The notes under the pieces are model-generated. The model was not told where the DNA came from. It searched no databases and saw nothing but the letters and a program-made list of their open reading frames with translations. A stretch of DNA of 64,000 nucleotides from an uncultured Thiothrix sp. (GTDB taxonomy: Bacteria; Pseudomonadota; Gammaproteobacteria; Thiotrichales; Thiotrichaceae): the NCBI RefSeq assembly GCF_937873765.1, contig NZ_CALMZC010000038.1, positions 1 to 64,000 of the forward strand. Reading direction: 5' to 3'. A program made the position numbers and the translations under genes. Positions 28,254 through 37,886 of this stretch are shown piece by piece. Each line of letters opens with the position of its first letter. Position 1 is the first letter of the stretch.

Positions 28254-31200
28254 ATGATTCATTTACTGCATACCTATCGTGGTCAAATTCAGGGCTTAGT
28301 GAGCTATGGAAGCCAGAGTGTTTTTGTCACCCAACATCCTGAAAACCAAGCGACTGAACTGTATCGTTTAAATACCAGTACTGAATACACCAATCTACAA
28401 CGCGAAGCCTTGCCTTGCAGCGCTACCGCTTTAATCGGGAACGCCGAACAAATTTGGCTGGCGGGTACGGACGGCAGGCTCTATAGCAGCGCCTTGAAAG
28501 AAGGCAAAGTTAAAGCTTTAGGCAACTTAGACTTCAGTCAAACTGCAGTTTTAGCACTCGCTTTATTAGCACAGAACCGATTAGCCGTCTTGCAAGCCAA
28601 GCAAGTCCATATTATTGATTTAAAAACCAATAGTATTGCGCAAAGCTTGGAGCAGATTGATGTTGCCACTACCTTAGCAAGTAGCCCGGATGGTTTATGG
28701 TTCGTAATCGGTTTCCGCCAAGGTAAGGTCGCGGTTTATCACGCTGAAACGCTCACCAGCGAATTTGTTTTATCCAGCGAAGGGGCAGTACATCAAGGGC
28801 AAGTGACCGCCTTGTTATTTGCCCCCAATGAGTTGCAATTCTATTCGGCAGGTGCGGATAAAAAACTATTTTTGACGCATGCACGCGGCAGTTTACAGCC
28901 TTTAGACAAAGGCAAGAGTAGTAATCATGAGCTCCCCATTAGTGCACTGTTACTCGGCAAAGAACGCTTATTCACGGGTGCGCATGATAAAAGCGTAAAA
29001 GTTTGGGCGTATAGCGGCGGTCAACCGACGACGTTAAAACAAGGTTTACCGAATATTGCCTATCTGAGCTTGATTCACTATTTAGATAAACCCGCTTTGT
29101 TAGTTGCCGGTATAGATGCGTCTTTAACGATTGTCGGTTTAACGGAAGAAGAAAAATTCGGCGAAATCAAAGTTACGATTAATGATGGCTATGCTTGGGC
29201 GAAAGAGTTTGCTAGTCGCACCGATCCCTTAGAGCGTGAAAAAGCCTTAGGATTATTGGCTGAGTATGATGATAAACGCGCTTTCGATTTATTAGATAAT
29301 CAGCTTAAAACTGAGCAAGACCGTAGTTTACGTGAGCAAATGATTAAGCTGGTGGCTAAAGCTAAGCATCCACGGGCTTTAAGTTTGTTAGAAGCAGCCA
29401 CCAAAGATACACGCCATGATACGGTGCGCCTGCAGGCTTTTAAAGCTTGGGAAGGCAAAGTGGCAGCGGATGATTTACGCCCTTATGAAGTAGCACTTGC
29501 GACTAATCAACTTGATATTGGCAAAGAAGCCTTAAAGGTATTGGCATCGCTGGCTCATGAACAGCCACGTGCGGAACAAATGCTGGTACAAGCACTCAGT
29601 CATAAACAGGGCATCTTACGCTTAACAGCCTTGAGTCTGCTCGAAACAGTGTATGGCAACTCGCCCAAAGCCTCCCTACAAGCTTTAAGCATTCCACAAC
29701 CTGACTTACAACGCGCTGCCTTGATTCGCTTGTATCAGCGGAATTTATTGCAAGAGATGGAGGTACAACGTGCTTTATTGCTCGCCCAGCCAGCGAATGA
29801 TGCGAACCTCCGGCATACCGCCTTTTTGGTTGCAATTCTAAGCCAAGCAAATTTAACTCAAGCACTAAAAGCACTAGAGCCGGATTTAGCACGTCAGTTG
29901 CAAGAGCTAGAGGATTTTGAGTTACTCAGCGATGGCACCGCTAAACCCGCCGAAGCTATTAAAGTTTCTAGCAAAGACACGGCAAAACTCATTAAAGCCT
30001 TAGCATTCGCCGATTATAATGTACTACTACAAGGTATGAGCAATCGCCATGCGGATATTAGCTTCTTAGCAGCGTTTGCGTTAGCCGTACTGCAAGATCA
30101 ACGGGCTTTCGGTATCTTGCTGGTTTTAAGCCAAGAATCGAATGCTGCAATTCGTGCCGGTGTCGGGCGTGCTTTTGCTTGGCTGAATCAAGCCGATAGC
30201 ATTCCCAGCTTAGAAATCCTCTTGAATGACCAAGCACCCGAAGTGCGTGATGCGGCTTTCAATGCTTTGCAAAAACTTCAAGCCAATCCGCTCTTAACTG
30301 CAGAACGGGGCTTTGCCTCACAACACCAAGATATTCATGCGCGTAGCTTAAAAAGCTTACTCGATGTGTTGGCCGAACCGGAAGCGGACGAAAAGCCGAA
30401 AAAATCCTTATTAGGTTCGCTGAAATCAGCTTTACTGGGTAGTAAAAATACTGAACCAGTGGTTCACAATCATGACGCAGAACGAGCCTTACATTTACTG
30501 CAACTCGCCCTGAATGATCCATTTGAACCCATTCGCCAAGAAACCTTGAAGACTTGTTTGAATCGGCAACTAGGTGGTTCAGAACTGGATACCTTACGCT
30601 TATTGCTCACCAGTCGTTATGAGAATCTACATCGTGAAGTGTTGCTGGAGGTTTTAGCTAAAGCGCGAGTCTTGCCGCCGTTAGCTTGGGTTGAGCCACT
30701 CTTATTCGAGTTATTTCATAATCGCTTTGCCAGTGTGCGTCTGCAAGCCTTACAATTTGCTTTAACCGAAAAGAAACGCATCGATACCCAAACTGCTTTA
30801 GCCGCTGCAATCAACAGTCCCTTTGCTGATGTGCAAGGTGAAGCCTTGGTCTATATCCAAAAGAATCCAAGTAAAGCAAATCAAACGCATTTACCAGCTT
30901 TGCTAACTGATGAGCACGACTCTTTACGCAATTTAGCGATTAAATTATTGGTCGATGCGGGTCAGCCAAGTGCTTTGTTGCAGGCTTTAACTAGCCCCTA
31001 TGCAGATGTGCAAGTCACTGCTGCAAATGCTTTAGTGAAATGGGGCAATCCAGAAGCCTTCAAAACCTTGGAAAACTTACTCGCCCGCCCTGAACCCAGC
31101 ATCAAAGCGGAACAAGAACAATGGCTACGTATTAGCTCACAAGCGTTGGCATGCTTAGCCTCCACCGCACAAGTGCAAGCTTTCCCGACGATTCATGCTT

Positions 31201-34200
31201 ATTTGCAGTCAAAATATACCACCTTAGTGGAAGTAGCTGCTAAAGCTTTGCCTTATGTAGTGAGTACTGAACAACTGCCCATTTTATTAGACTTACAGGC
31301 CGATGAACGCCCCGTAGTACGTGTAAATGCAGGTTTTGCCTTAGCCTTACTCGGCGAACCACAAGCTAAAGTCGTCTTAGCAGAAAAAAAATTAGTCGAA
31401 CAGCACTTAAGTGTGCAGCAGCGTTTGGCGGCTCAACTAGCCTTGGAACCCTCTACACCACTCAATCTACAAAGCTTCCTGCAAAGCGAGGCCAGCTTTA
31501 TTCCCAGTGTATTAGCTCTAGTGAGTCATGAGTTTCTCTTGCATGGTGATGAGCCTGAATTAAGCACTTGGGCTTTGAGCTTAAACCAGCCTGCATTGCA
31601 GCAATTCTGTGCGGATTTACTGGTGCGTTATAGTGATGAAGACGCACGCTGGGCTTATGTAGAACGATGGCTGCAACAGCAACAAGGTTTAGATGGCAAA
31701 GATCAAGACAAGTGCTGGAATCTCAGTAGCGCGAGTTTACAGCAGATTGCTGCGATTTTGGTTTACGGCAGTGGGCATTTAAAAGCTTATTTGCTAGATA
31801 TTTTAGTGCGCTTGACGGGTATGACGGGCAAAGAGTGGCAATTACACTTTGAGGCTTTCAGTAAGCGTTTTGACAAGGAGGTCAAGGCTGCTGAAACGAA
31901 AGTCGTCAAACCTGCTCTTGCGAAGCCTGAGCAAGCGGCATGGAATCAACGGGCTTTTGGCGCTTATTTAGGTTTGGTGCGGCAAGATAATTTGCAAGCA
32001 GCACGCTTAAAGGCTTTGCGTAGCCTACAAGATTTGGCGCAGCGCGATCAAACTTTGCATGCCAGTGTGGTGAGTAGCTTCCTGACCTTGCTAAACCATG
32101 AGCAAGTCGAAATACGTTTATTTGCTTTTGATACCCTACAAACGATGGGAGTAGATTTAGCGCTCTTAGGCAATACCGCGACAACTTCACCGCGCAGTGA
32201 TATTGCGCGTAAAGGTTTGGAACTACTGATTAAGCACTATCCCATCAAACAATCACATCAATTGCTACAAACCCTGATTGCTAGCAATCATGAAGTTCTT
32301 GCGCCTGAGGCGTGGAAACTCTATAGCAGCGATCTTGGTTTGGTGAAAGTAGCTCCGTTTGCTCTAGAGTCCAATTACCCAGCTTTGCGCCTACAAGTCG
32401 TGAATGAATTAGCTGCTCATTATACGGATGCAGGCGTACACACTTTATTGGTCGAAGCGAGCAACAACAGTACCTTGGCAGTTGCAATGAAAGCGGCTGA
32501 AACCTTAGCCCAATACAAGCATCCACAGGCTTTCAATGCTTTAGTCGGCTTATTTAAACGGAGCAGTGATGCCCAAAAACGCACGGTATTGAATGCACTA
32601 CGTTTATTGCCCAGTGCTGAACCTGCACAGTGGTTGGTGCATTATCTCAATACCGAATTTCTTAGCGCCGATTTGCTGAATCAAGCGTATGAAGTGATGG
32701 CCAGTCAACGTCCAGTTGAGGTATTTAAGCCTCTATTGCAGCGCTTAGAACAGCAGCCAAAAGAAGCTAAAGCGATTATTAAGACACTTGTCACTCTTAC
32801 CGGCTTTGATCAGCCGATTGCAGATTATAAGGGTGAATCGGCGGATAAGCGTTGGTTAGACTTACAGTTTCCACGCCATGAAGCGTTGTTAATTCAACTG
32901 TTCAATAGTTTGATTCGCTTGAATTATTTGGATGAGGCAGTGCGTTTAGCCTATCCACTCGGTTGGGTACAAAGCCAAGACGCAGATAATGCTTTAGCCG
33001 ACACCTTGCCGATTTTGGATACCACACAACTCCGTCCCGTTTTACAAGCTATGTCACACCGCGCTCTAAAGCGTGAAGGTCGAGTAACTGGCTTGCTGAC
33101 GATGCTCACACATAAAGATTTAGATCTACAGTTCTTAGCAGCAGAAGGTTTAGCCAATAGTGGTCATCAGCAAGGTTTTAGTATTCTGCTGGCCGCAATG
33201 GATTATCAGAAAAATGATGAGTTCCGCCAACGTGCCGTTCTCGCTTTAGGTCAATCGGGTGATGAACGTGCTTTAGATAAATTACTAAAACTAGCCGAAG
33301 ATCAAGAGCATTTCTTACACGAAGCCGCGATTGAAGCTATTGGGCATTTAGGTCAAGGTGAGCAAGGCGAACGTATCTTTAAGCAGATTAAATCACGCTT
33401 ATGGAATGCCGAATATTTCTCTGACTTAGCCAAGCATGCTTTGAATGGCTTGCGCTGGTTAAATACACAAGCCGCTTGGACGCTGGTGCAAGATTATGCT
33501 GCTGATGGTACACGCTATAGTGATTACCGTGTACATGCAGTGAGTTTGTTGCAATACCGCGATACCGCAGCCACCCGTAATTTCTTGCTGAAACTTTTGC
33601 GCGAAGAGCCGGCCGATAATGGTGTGATTGAGGCGGCCTTCAATACCGCGCGCTTACTATGGAAAGCAGAGCCTAATACCGCCACTGAGGTAGATTATGC
33701 CCTCCTACAGAGTCATTGCCCGCAAACCGATCCAAAACTTCTGGAGCGGCTTGTCAAGACAGCACCAACCGCAATCTTATTAGACTTGATTGCTAAGGAT
33801 TATGTGCCGGATGATCCTGCTTATGCACAACATATTATCAGCGCTTTAGGTCAAGGTTTGTTGGATCGCAGTGATTACCAAGTGGATGAGTTACAGGATT
33901 TATTAACCGCGCAGAAACCAGAAGTCGTGGAATTGGTTGCGCGCTTAATAGGGCGTATGAACAAGGTCACTAAAACCTTAGCAACTAGTTTGGAGCATGC
34001 ACTTGAAAGCCATTTTAGGCGTTGGCAAACCGCCTCACAGCACGCAGAACAAAAACTGGATGATTATAAGCGGCAAATGACAGCCCACGCCTTAGGCAAA
34101 ACCTTAAATCAATTACTCTGGACACTGGTGCAGCAAAACCTACAGCCTACCCTTTTACTAGAATTGCTGACGACTGAACAGAAGTCTGAGCGTGGTTTCC

Positions 34201-34703
34201 AAGTGCAGATTCTGACCGCGCTATTAGCCGTTGATAAGCTTAGCGTTAAGGCATTATTAGAGGTCTTAAGTGGCCTAAAAACTTCGCCAGTTTTGCAAGT
34301 CCGTAGCTTAACGAATCAATTATTGGCGATGCATCAACCGAAAGCACAGGTTGATTGGCAGCAGTTACTCGCCCAACCGGAAACCTTAATGCAGGATACG
34401 TTCGCAAACACTTTATCTGCAGCAGCGGCCAGCTCAGCGCATCAGGCTCAGGTCTTACCTATTCTGATCGCTAAACACGAAGTAAAAACTTTGGTGCAGA
34501 TTGCCAATGACTCTCAGCAACAAGAAATCTTGCGTTTGGGCGCGATTGAAGGTTTAGCGCGGATTATTACACCGGAAGCCGCAAGCGCTTTACAAATGCT
34601 TAAAGATACGACTAAGGATGCCGATATTGGCAGAGCTGCCTATCGTGCCTTGCGCCGCTGGCAGCGTAGCCAAGCAAAAGCCTCGACAGGAGTAGTTGCA
34701 TGA
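28254..34703 (+). CDS. Giant WD40-propeller plus HEAT-repeat protein (retron operon gene 2)
   Basis: This is a protein of 2149 residues without signal or membrane segment. Residues 1 to about 305 look like a WD40 beta-propeller: repeated 'GQVTALLFAPNELQFYSAGADKKLFLTHA', 'LPISALLLGKERLFTGAHDKSVKVWAYSG' and similar blades. From about 335 to the end it is a chain of HEAT-like repeats, with recurrent patterns such as 'AxxALxxL.D....VR.AA..AL..L'. HEAT solenoids act as large binding scaffolds. A GGAAG site lies upstream of the ATG. Its last 4 bases overlap the start of the SWIM gene (ATGA), so translation is coupled. I see no nuclease, NTPase or protease motif. It is presumably a sensor or scaffold of the retron complex. 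Confidence 0.87.
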   Translation: MIHLLHTYRGQIQGLVSYGSQSVFVTQHPENQATELYRLNTSTEYTNLQREALPCSATALIGNAEQIWLAGTDGRLYSSALKEGKVKALGNLDFSQTAVLALALLAQNRLAVLQAKQVHIIDLKTNSIAQSLEQIDVATTLASSPDGLWFVIGFRQGKVAVYHAETLTSEFVLSSEGAVHQGQVTALLFAPNELQFYSAGADKKLFLTHARGSLQPLDKGKSSNHELPISALLLGKERLFTGAHDKSVKVWAYSGGQPTTLKQGLPNIAYLSLIHYLDKPALLVAGIDASLTIVGLTEEEKFGEIKVTINDGYAWAKEFASRTDPLEREKALGLLAEYDDKRAFDLLDNQLKTEQDRSLREQMIKLVAKAKHPRALSLLEAATKDTRHDTVRLQAFKAWEGKVAADDLRPYEVALATNQLDIGKEALKVLASLAHEQPRAEQMLVQALSHKQGILRLTALSLLETVYGNSPKASLQALSIPQPDLQRAALIRLYQRNLLQEMEVQRALLLAQPANDANLRHTAFLVAILSQANLTQALKALEPDLARQLQELEDFELLSDGTAKPAEAIKVSSKDTAKLIKALAFADYNVLLQGMSNRHADISFLAAFALAVLQDQRAFGILLVLSQESNAAIRAGVGRAFAWLNQADSIPSLEILLNDQAPEVRDAAFNALQKLQANPLLTAERGFASQHQDIHARSLKSLLDVLAEPEADEKPKKSLLGSLKSALLGSKNTEPVVHNHDAERALHLLQLALNDPFEPIRQETLKTCLNRQLGGSELDTLRLLLTSRYENLHREVLLEVLAKARVLPPLAWVEPLLFELFHNRFASVRLQALQFALTEKKRIDTQTALAAAINSPFADVQGEALVYIQKNPSKANQTHLPALLTDEHDSLRNLAIKLLVDAGQPSALLQALTSPYADVQVTAANALVKWGNPEAFKTLENLLARPEPSIKAEQEQWLRISSQALACLASTAQVQAFPTIHAYLQSKYTTLVEVAAKALPYVVSTEQLPILLDLQADERPVVRVNAGFALALLGEPQAKVVLAEKKLVEQHLSVQQRLAAQLALEPSTPLNLQSFLQSEASFIPSVLALVSHEFLLHGDEPELSTWALSLNQPALQQFCADLLVRYSDEDARWAYVERWLQQQQGLDGKDQDKCWNLSSASLQQIAAILVYGSGHLKAYLLDILVRLTGMTGKEWQLHFEAFSKRFDKEVKAAETKVVKPALAKPEQAAWNQRAFGAYLGLVRQDNLQAARLKALRSLQDLAQRDQTLHASVVSSFLTLLNHEQVEIRLFAFDTLQTMGVDLALLGNTATTSPRSDIARKGLELLIKHYPIKQSHQLLQTLIASNHEVLAPEAWKLYSSDLGLVKVAPFALESNYPALRLQVVNELAAHYTDAGVHTLLVEASNNSTLAVAMKAAETLAQYKHPQAFNALVGLFKRSSDAQKRTVLNALRLLPSAEPAQWLVHYLNTEFLSADLLNQAYEVMASQRPVEVFKPLLQRLEQQPKEAKAIIKTLVTLTGFDQPIADYKGESADKRWLDLQFPRHEALLIQLFNSLIRLNYLDEAVRLAYPLGWVQSQDADNALADTLPILDTTQLRPVLQAMSHRALKREGRVTGLLTMLTHKDLDLQFLAAEGLANSGHQQGFSILLAAMDYQKNDEFRQRAVLALGQSGDERALDKLLKLAEDQEHFLHEAAIEAIGHLGQGEQGERIFKQIKSRLWNAEYFSDLAKHALNGLRWLNTQAAWTLVQDYAADGTRYSDYRVHAVSLLQYRDTAATRNFLLKLLREEPADNGVIEAAFNTARLLWKAEPNTATEVDYALLQSHCPQTDPKLLERLVKTAPTAILLDLIAKDYVPDDPAYAQHIISALGQGLLDRSDYQVDELQDLLTAQKPEVVELVARLIGRMNKVTKTLATSLEHALESHFRRWQTASQHAEQKLDDYKRQMTAHALGKTLNQLLWTLVQQNLQPTLLLELLTTEQKSERGFQVQILTALLAVDKLSVKALLEVLSGLKTSPVLQVRSLTNQLLAMHQPKAQVDWQQLLAQPETLMQDTFANTLSAAAASSAHQAQVLPILIAKHEVKTLVQIANDSQQQEILRLGAIEGLARIITPEAASALQMLKDTTKDADIGRAAYRALRRWQRSQAKASTGVVA

Positions 34704-36523
34704 ATACTGAAATAACGCCAGTTCAAACCACTGAGCGCTTTACCTTGCGCTATCAACAGCCTAGTGATTTTCACGCTGATGCGCTGCAACTATTCACACA
34801 CCTCGAACGCGATACGGTGCAATTTAGTGCACGCATCAAAGAGCCACTAGCTTTTCGGGAAAGTCTAGCCACTTTATTTGCGATTGTTAGTAGCGACTAT
34901 CGCTATATACCGAAAGATCGCGCCGCTTATGAGGCCTTTATGCAAATGCGCCGCAGTTCGCGAAATCAAGGTTTAGCGAAGGCATATCGGGCTTATTTTG
35001 ATTGGTTGTTACGCAATGATCCGCAAGCTTGGTTGATGCTTGACCCAATTGTTAGTGTGCATCCAGACGGCCTATTGCTCGAAGTCTTTAGCAAAGATGA
35101 AGGCTGTTATGCCTCACTTGCCTTAGATAATGAGTTTTTTGATGCGCAAGGTGAAACTCAATTTGGTACTACCAATATCGATTTTAGCCAAGAACTCGCG
35201 CAAGGTATTGAACAAATTCGTAGCTTCCGTTCTACTCATTTTGCAGTTGGTAAAGAGGCAGTAAGTTTTAAAACCGAAACGGCAGCAGCCCTGCCCAATA
35301 CCGAAGTGATCGAGAAGCGTATTCAAGTGCCACCAACTTGGATTCGTGGCTTATTACAAGTCCAATCTGCTGCGCAATTGCCGAGTGATACCTTTTTCTT
35401 AAAGCCGATTGATCTGTACAACGTGCTGCGTTATTTGCGCTTGAATGCCGATATTAAAGGCAAAAAACGCGGTTTGCGGATTGAGCTTGTGCCGCATCAG
35501 CAACCACGCTTAGTGTTAGAGCCGAATGATTGGGTGATCGAGGGCAGTGCTGAAGCTTATCAGGGTAAGCAAGCGAAAGTGATTCGTTTATGGGGGCGCC
35601 GACGTTTGAGCTTGTTGAAGCGTTGTTTACCTTTTGCTGAAACGATTGAAGTACAAGTTTTAGGCAATGGCATGCCAAGCTTCTGGATCTTAGGTGGTAA
35701 GGGTATGAGTTTGACGCTGGCGATAACGGGCTTTACGGCTAGTAATTGGGCGCAAGCGTTGAATTTTGATTTACTGCTACCACGCCGTACTGACACCGTG
35801 GCTGAGTTGAAAACTGTGGTGGATCAACTGAAACAGGTCTATGTTTCGACTTTAGAGGATCTAATGCAAGCGACTAAATTTAACGAGCAGACTTGCCGCA
35901 CTGCGCTACAACAAGCTAGCCAACAAGGGTTGGTGATTTTTGATCTCGCCCATGATGTCTATCGCTATCGTCCGCTCACTGAGAGGCCACTAGAGATGGC
36001 ACACTTCCAGTTCCGCCATCCGGCTGAAAAGCTCGCTTATGATTTAGTCGCGCGCCAAAAAGCCATCAGCCCATTGCAGATTAATGTGATTCCATTGGAA
36101 GGCACCGAGATTTCCGCAGAAATTACCGTGAAGGAAGATAAGCGCGAATACCTCGCTAAACTGAAAATTACCGAAGAGGGTCAAATCAGTAAAGCGGCTT
36201 GTTCTTGTCATCAAATTATGACTCATGGCTTGAGTCAAGGTGCATGCAGCCATTTGCTTGCGCTACGGATTGCTTATGCAGCGCAACTAGGCAATCGCGA
36301 TCTGAATTTGCTTACCCAAGAAACGCGCTTACTCACTCGTCGGCATAAGCAGCAACCTGAGCAAATTCAAGTGACTTTAAATCAAAAGCGCTTATTGATT
36401 AGCCGCGAAGTCAATCAGCAACCCAAACAACAGCAATTCGCCTTCAATTCCGTGCAGGAAGCGCGTCATGCGTATCTAGGCAAAATCGCGCAATTGGAAG
36501 CCAGCGGCTTTATTGAGGGCTAA
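34700..36523 (+). CDS. Winged-helix/SWIM zinc-finger protein (retron operon gene 3)
   Basis: This is a 607-residue protein. A SWIM-type zinc site is explicit: Cys501-x-Cys503 in 'KAACSCHQ' and Cys516-x-His518 in 'GACSHLLAL', giving the CxC...CxH pattern that binds DNA or proteins. Just upstream, residues about 375-425 ('DLMQATKFNEQTCRTALQQASQQGLVIFD') resemble a winged helix. The N-terminal 350 residues are mixed alpha/beta with no recognised catalytic site. WH-SWIM proteins are reported partners of some reverse transcriptases and conflict systems, as I recall. The ATG overlaps the preceding stop by 4 bp and the RT gene starts 3 bp after its stop, so all three are one translational unit. Confidence 0.85.
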   Translation: MNTEITPVQTTERFTLRYQQPSDFHADALQLFTHLERDTVQFSARIKEPLAFRESLATLFAIVSSDYRYIPKDRAAYEAFMQMRRSSRNQGLAKAYRAYFDWLLRNDPQAWLMLDPIVSVHPDGLLLEVFSKDEGCYASLALDNEFFDAQGETQFGTTNIDFSQELAQGIEQIRSFRSTHFAVGKEAVSFKTETAAALPNTEVIEKRIQVPPTWIRGLLQVQSAAQLPSDTFFLKPIDLYNVLRYLRLNADIKGKKRGLRIELVPHQQPRLVLEPNDWVIEGSAEAYQGKQAKVIRLWGRRRLSLLKRCLPFAETIEVQVLGNGMPSFWILGGKGMSLTLAITGFTASNWAQALNFDLLLPRRTDTVAELKTVVDQLKQVYVSTLEDLMQATKFNEQTCRTALQQASQQGLVIFDLAHDVYRYRPLTERPLEMAHFQFRHPAEKLAYDLVARQKAISPLQINVIPLEGTEISAEITVKEDKREYLAKLKITEEGQISKAACSCHQIMTHGLSQGACSHLLALRIAYAAQLGNRDLNLLTQETRLLTRRHKQQPEQIQVTLNQKRLLISREVNQQPKQQQFAFNSVQEARHAYLGKIAQLEASGFIEG

Positions 36524-36526
36524 AAT

Positions 36527-37825
36527 ATGAGTGAAACCTTGACTCGTTACGAACAAATTTGGCAAGCGATTGAAAAAGCCGGTAGCGTCAATGCTTATGT
36601 GCGCGAGCAAATGCAAAAAAATGGCTTCATGGTGTCACGTCGTCCAACTGATAATCTGTCGAAAACTGAATTAGAAAAATACCGCCAAGAGCTGAAAAAA
36701 GAAGCTACCGAACAACGCCGTCTGAATAAAGAAGCGTGGCAAGCGTACAAGTCCAAGCATATTGTACATTTAGGCGAAGGCATTTATTGGACGGATGATA
36801 CTAGCGAAGATCAATGGGATTTACCCAATGCCTATAAGCGCTTACTGGAAAATCAATTGCCGGCCGTTACTAAAGTCGCACAGCTCTGCGAAGCCTTGAA
36901 GCTTTCAGTACATGAATTACGTTGGCTGTGTTATCAACGTGAAGTTACTGAGCACAGTCATTATACCCGTTTTGAAATTCCCAAGCGCTCCGGTGGAATG
37001 CGGGCGATTTGGGCACCTTTGCCGAAATTAAAGCAAGCTCAACATTGGATATTGCACGAAATTCTTGAGCGCTTAGTGGTGCATGGTTCGGCTCATGGCT
37101 TTATCACTGGACGCTCAATTGTCAGCAATGCAGCGGAGCACATCAATAGCCAAATGTTGTTAAAGGTCGATGTTGAAAATTTCTTCCCAAGTATTAGCTG
37201 GAGGCGTGTCAAAGGCGTATTTCGTAAAGCTGGTTATCCAGAACAAATTGCCACGCTGTTAGCTTTACTTTGTACCGAATCCCCACGGGAAATCGTTGAA
37301 CATGAAGGCAAGCAAGTTTATGTGGCACTCGCTGAGCGTTGCTTGCCGCAAGGTGCACCGACTAGTCCAGCTTTAACGAATGCGCTGTGTTTACGTTTGG
37401 ACAGACGTTTAACAGGCTTTGCCCATAAAGCAGGCTGGCGTTATACGCGCTATGCGGATGATTTAACTTTTAGCTTGCCTACGACTAGCAAAAACCCAGC
37501 AGAAATTAGTCGTTTATTAGGCACGCTCAAACGGGTGTTAGGCGAAGAAGGTTTTGAGTTGAACGAAAAGAAAACACGGGTGATTCGCCAAGGCGATGTG
37601 CAGGCAGTGACCGGCTTAGTCGTGAATGGCGAGCAAGCGCCACGGGTCAGCCGCGCCTTGAAGCGACAAATGCGTGCCGCTGTGCATAATCTAAGGCAGG
37701 GCAAAGCTTTGCCAGAAGGTGAAAGTATCCAGCGTTTGCGTGGCTACGCGGCTTATATCGCCATGACGGATCGGGACTTAGGTACGAGTTTGTTGGGACA
37801 GTTACAGCAAGTTCAAGGGACATAG
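36527..37825 (+). CDS. Retron-type reverse transcriptase
   Basis: This is a 432-residue RT. The polymerase palm motifs are present: 'LKVDVENFFPSI' (motif A Asp), 'LPQGAPTSPALTNALC' (motif B), and YADD at 309-312 (motif C). Retron-specific elements are also present: the X-region NAxxH as NAAEH (201-205) and the Y-region VTG (361-363) in 'QAVTGLVVN'. Residues 1-110 form a charged helical N-terminal extension. There is no group II intron maturase or endonuclease domain and no DGR-type context. It would use the upstream msr-msd RNA as template and primer to make 2'-5'-branched msDNA. It is last of the four-gene operon, 3 bp after the SWIM gene; in many retrons the RT is next to the RNA, so the distance here (about 11.6 kb) is notable. 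Confidence 0.93.
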   Translation: MSETLTRYEQIWQAIEKAGSVNAYVREQMQKNGFMVSRRPTDNLSKTELEKYRQELKKEATEQRRLNKEAWQAYKSKHIVHLGEGIYWTDDTSEDQWDLPNAYKRLLENQLPAVTKVAQLCEALKLSVHELRWLCYQREVTEHSHYTRFEIPKRSGGMRAIWAPLPKLKQAQHWILHEILERLVVHGSAHGFITGRSIVSNAAEHINSQMLLKVDVENFFPSISWRRVKGVFRKAGYPEQIATLLALLCTESPREIVEHEGKQVYVALAERCLPQGAPTSPALTNALCLRLDRRLTGFAHKAGWRYTRYADDLTFSLPTTSKNPAEISRLLGTLKRVLGEEGFELNEKKTRVIRQGDVQAVTGLVVNGEQAPRVSRALKRQMRAAVHNLRQGKALPEGESIQRLRGYAAYIAMTDRDLGTSLLGQLQQVQGT

Positions 37826-37832
37826 ATTAGGT

Positions 37833-37849
37833 GTTTTTAGGGTAAAAAC
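37833..37849. terminator. AT hairpin between RT and convergent alkB-like gene
   Basis: GTTTTTA (37833-37839) pairs with TAAAAAC (37843-37849) over a GGG loop, 7 nt past the RT stop. It could end the retron operon; the lack of G/C pairs makes it weak, and the call is tentative. Confidence 0.3.
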
Positions 37850-37886
37850 AAAGTCACATTTAAGCGTAAACTAGACAGCCTAGCTA

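Noticed and set aside
25062..34703. Internal tandem DNA repeats within the HEAT genes, possibly CRISPR-like
   Set aside because: The repetition is at protein level (degenerate helices); no regularly spaced identical DNA repeats were seen.
36527..37825. RT as a group II intron maturase or as the RT of the DGR acting on the NACHT variable region
   Set aside because: NAxxH and VTG retron motifs, no maturase or endonuclease domain, and no accessory variability gene or template repeat nearby. The DGR cassette must lie elsewhere.
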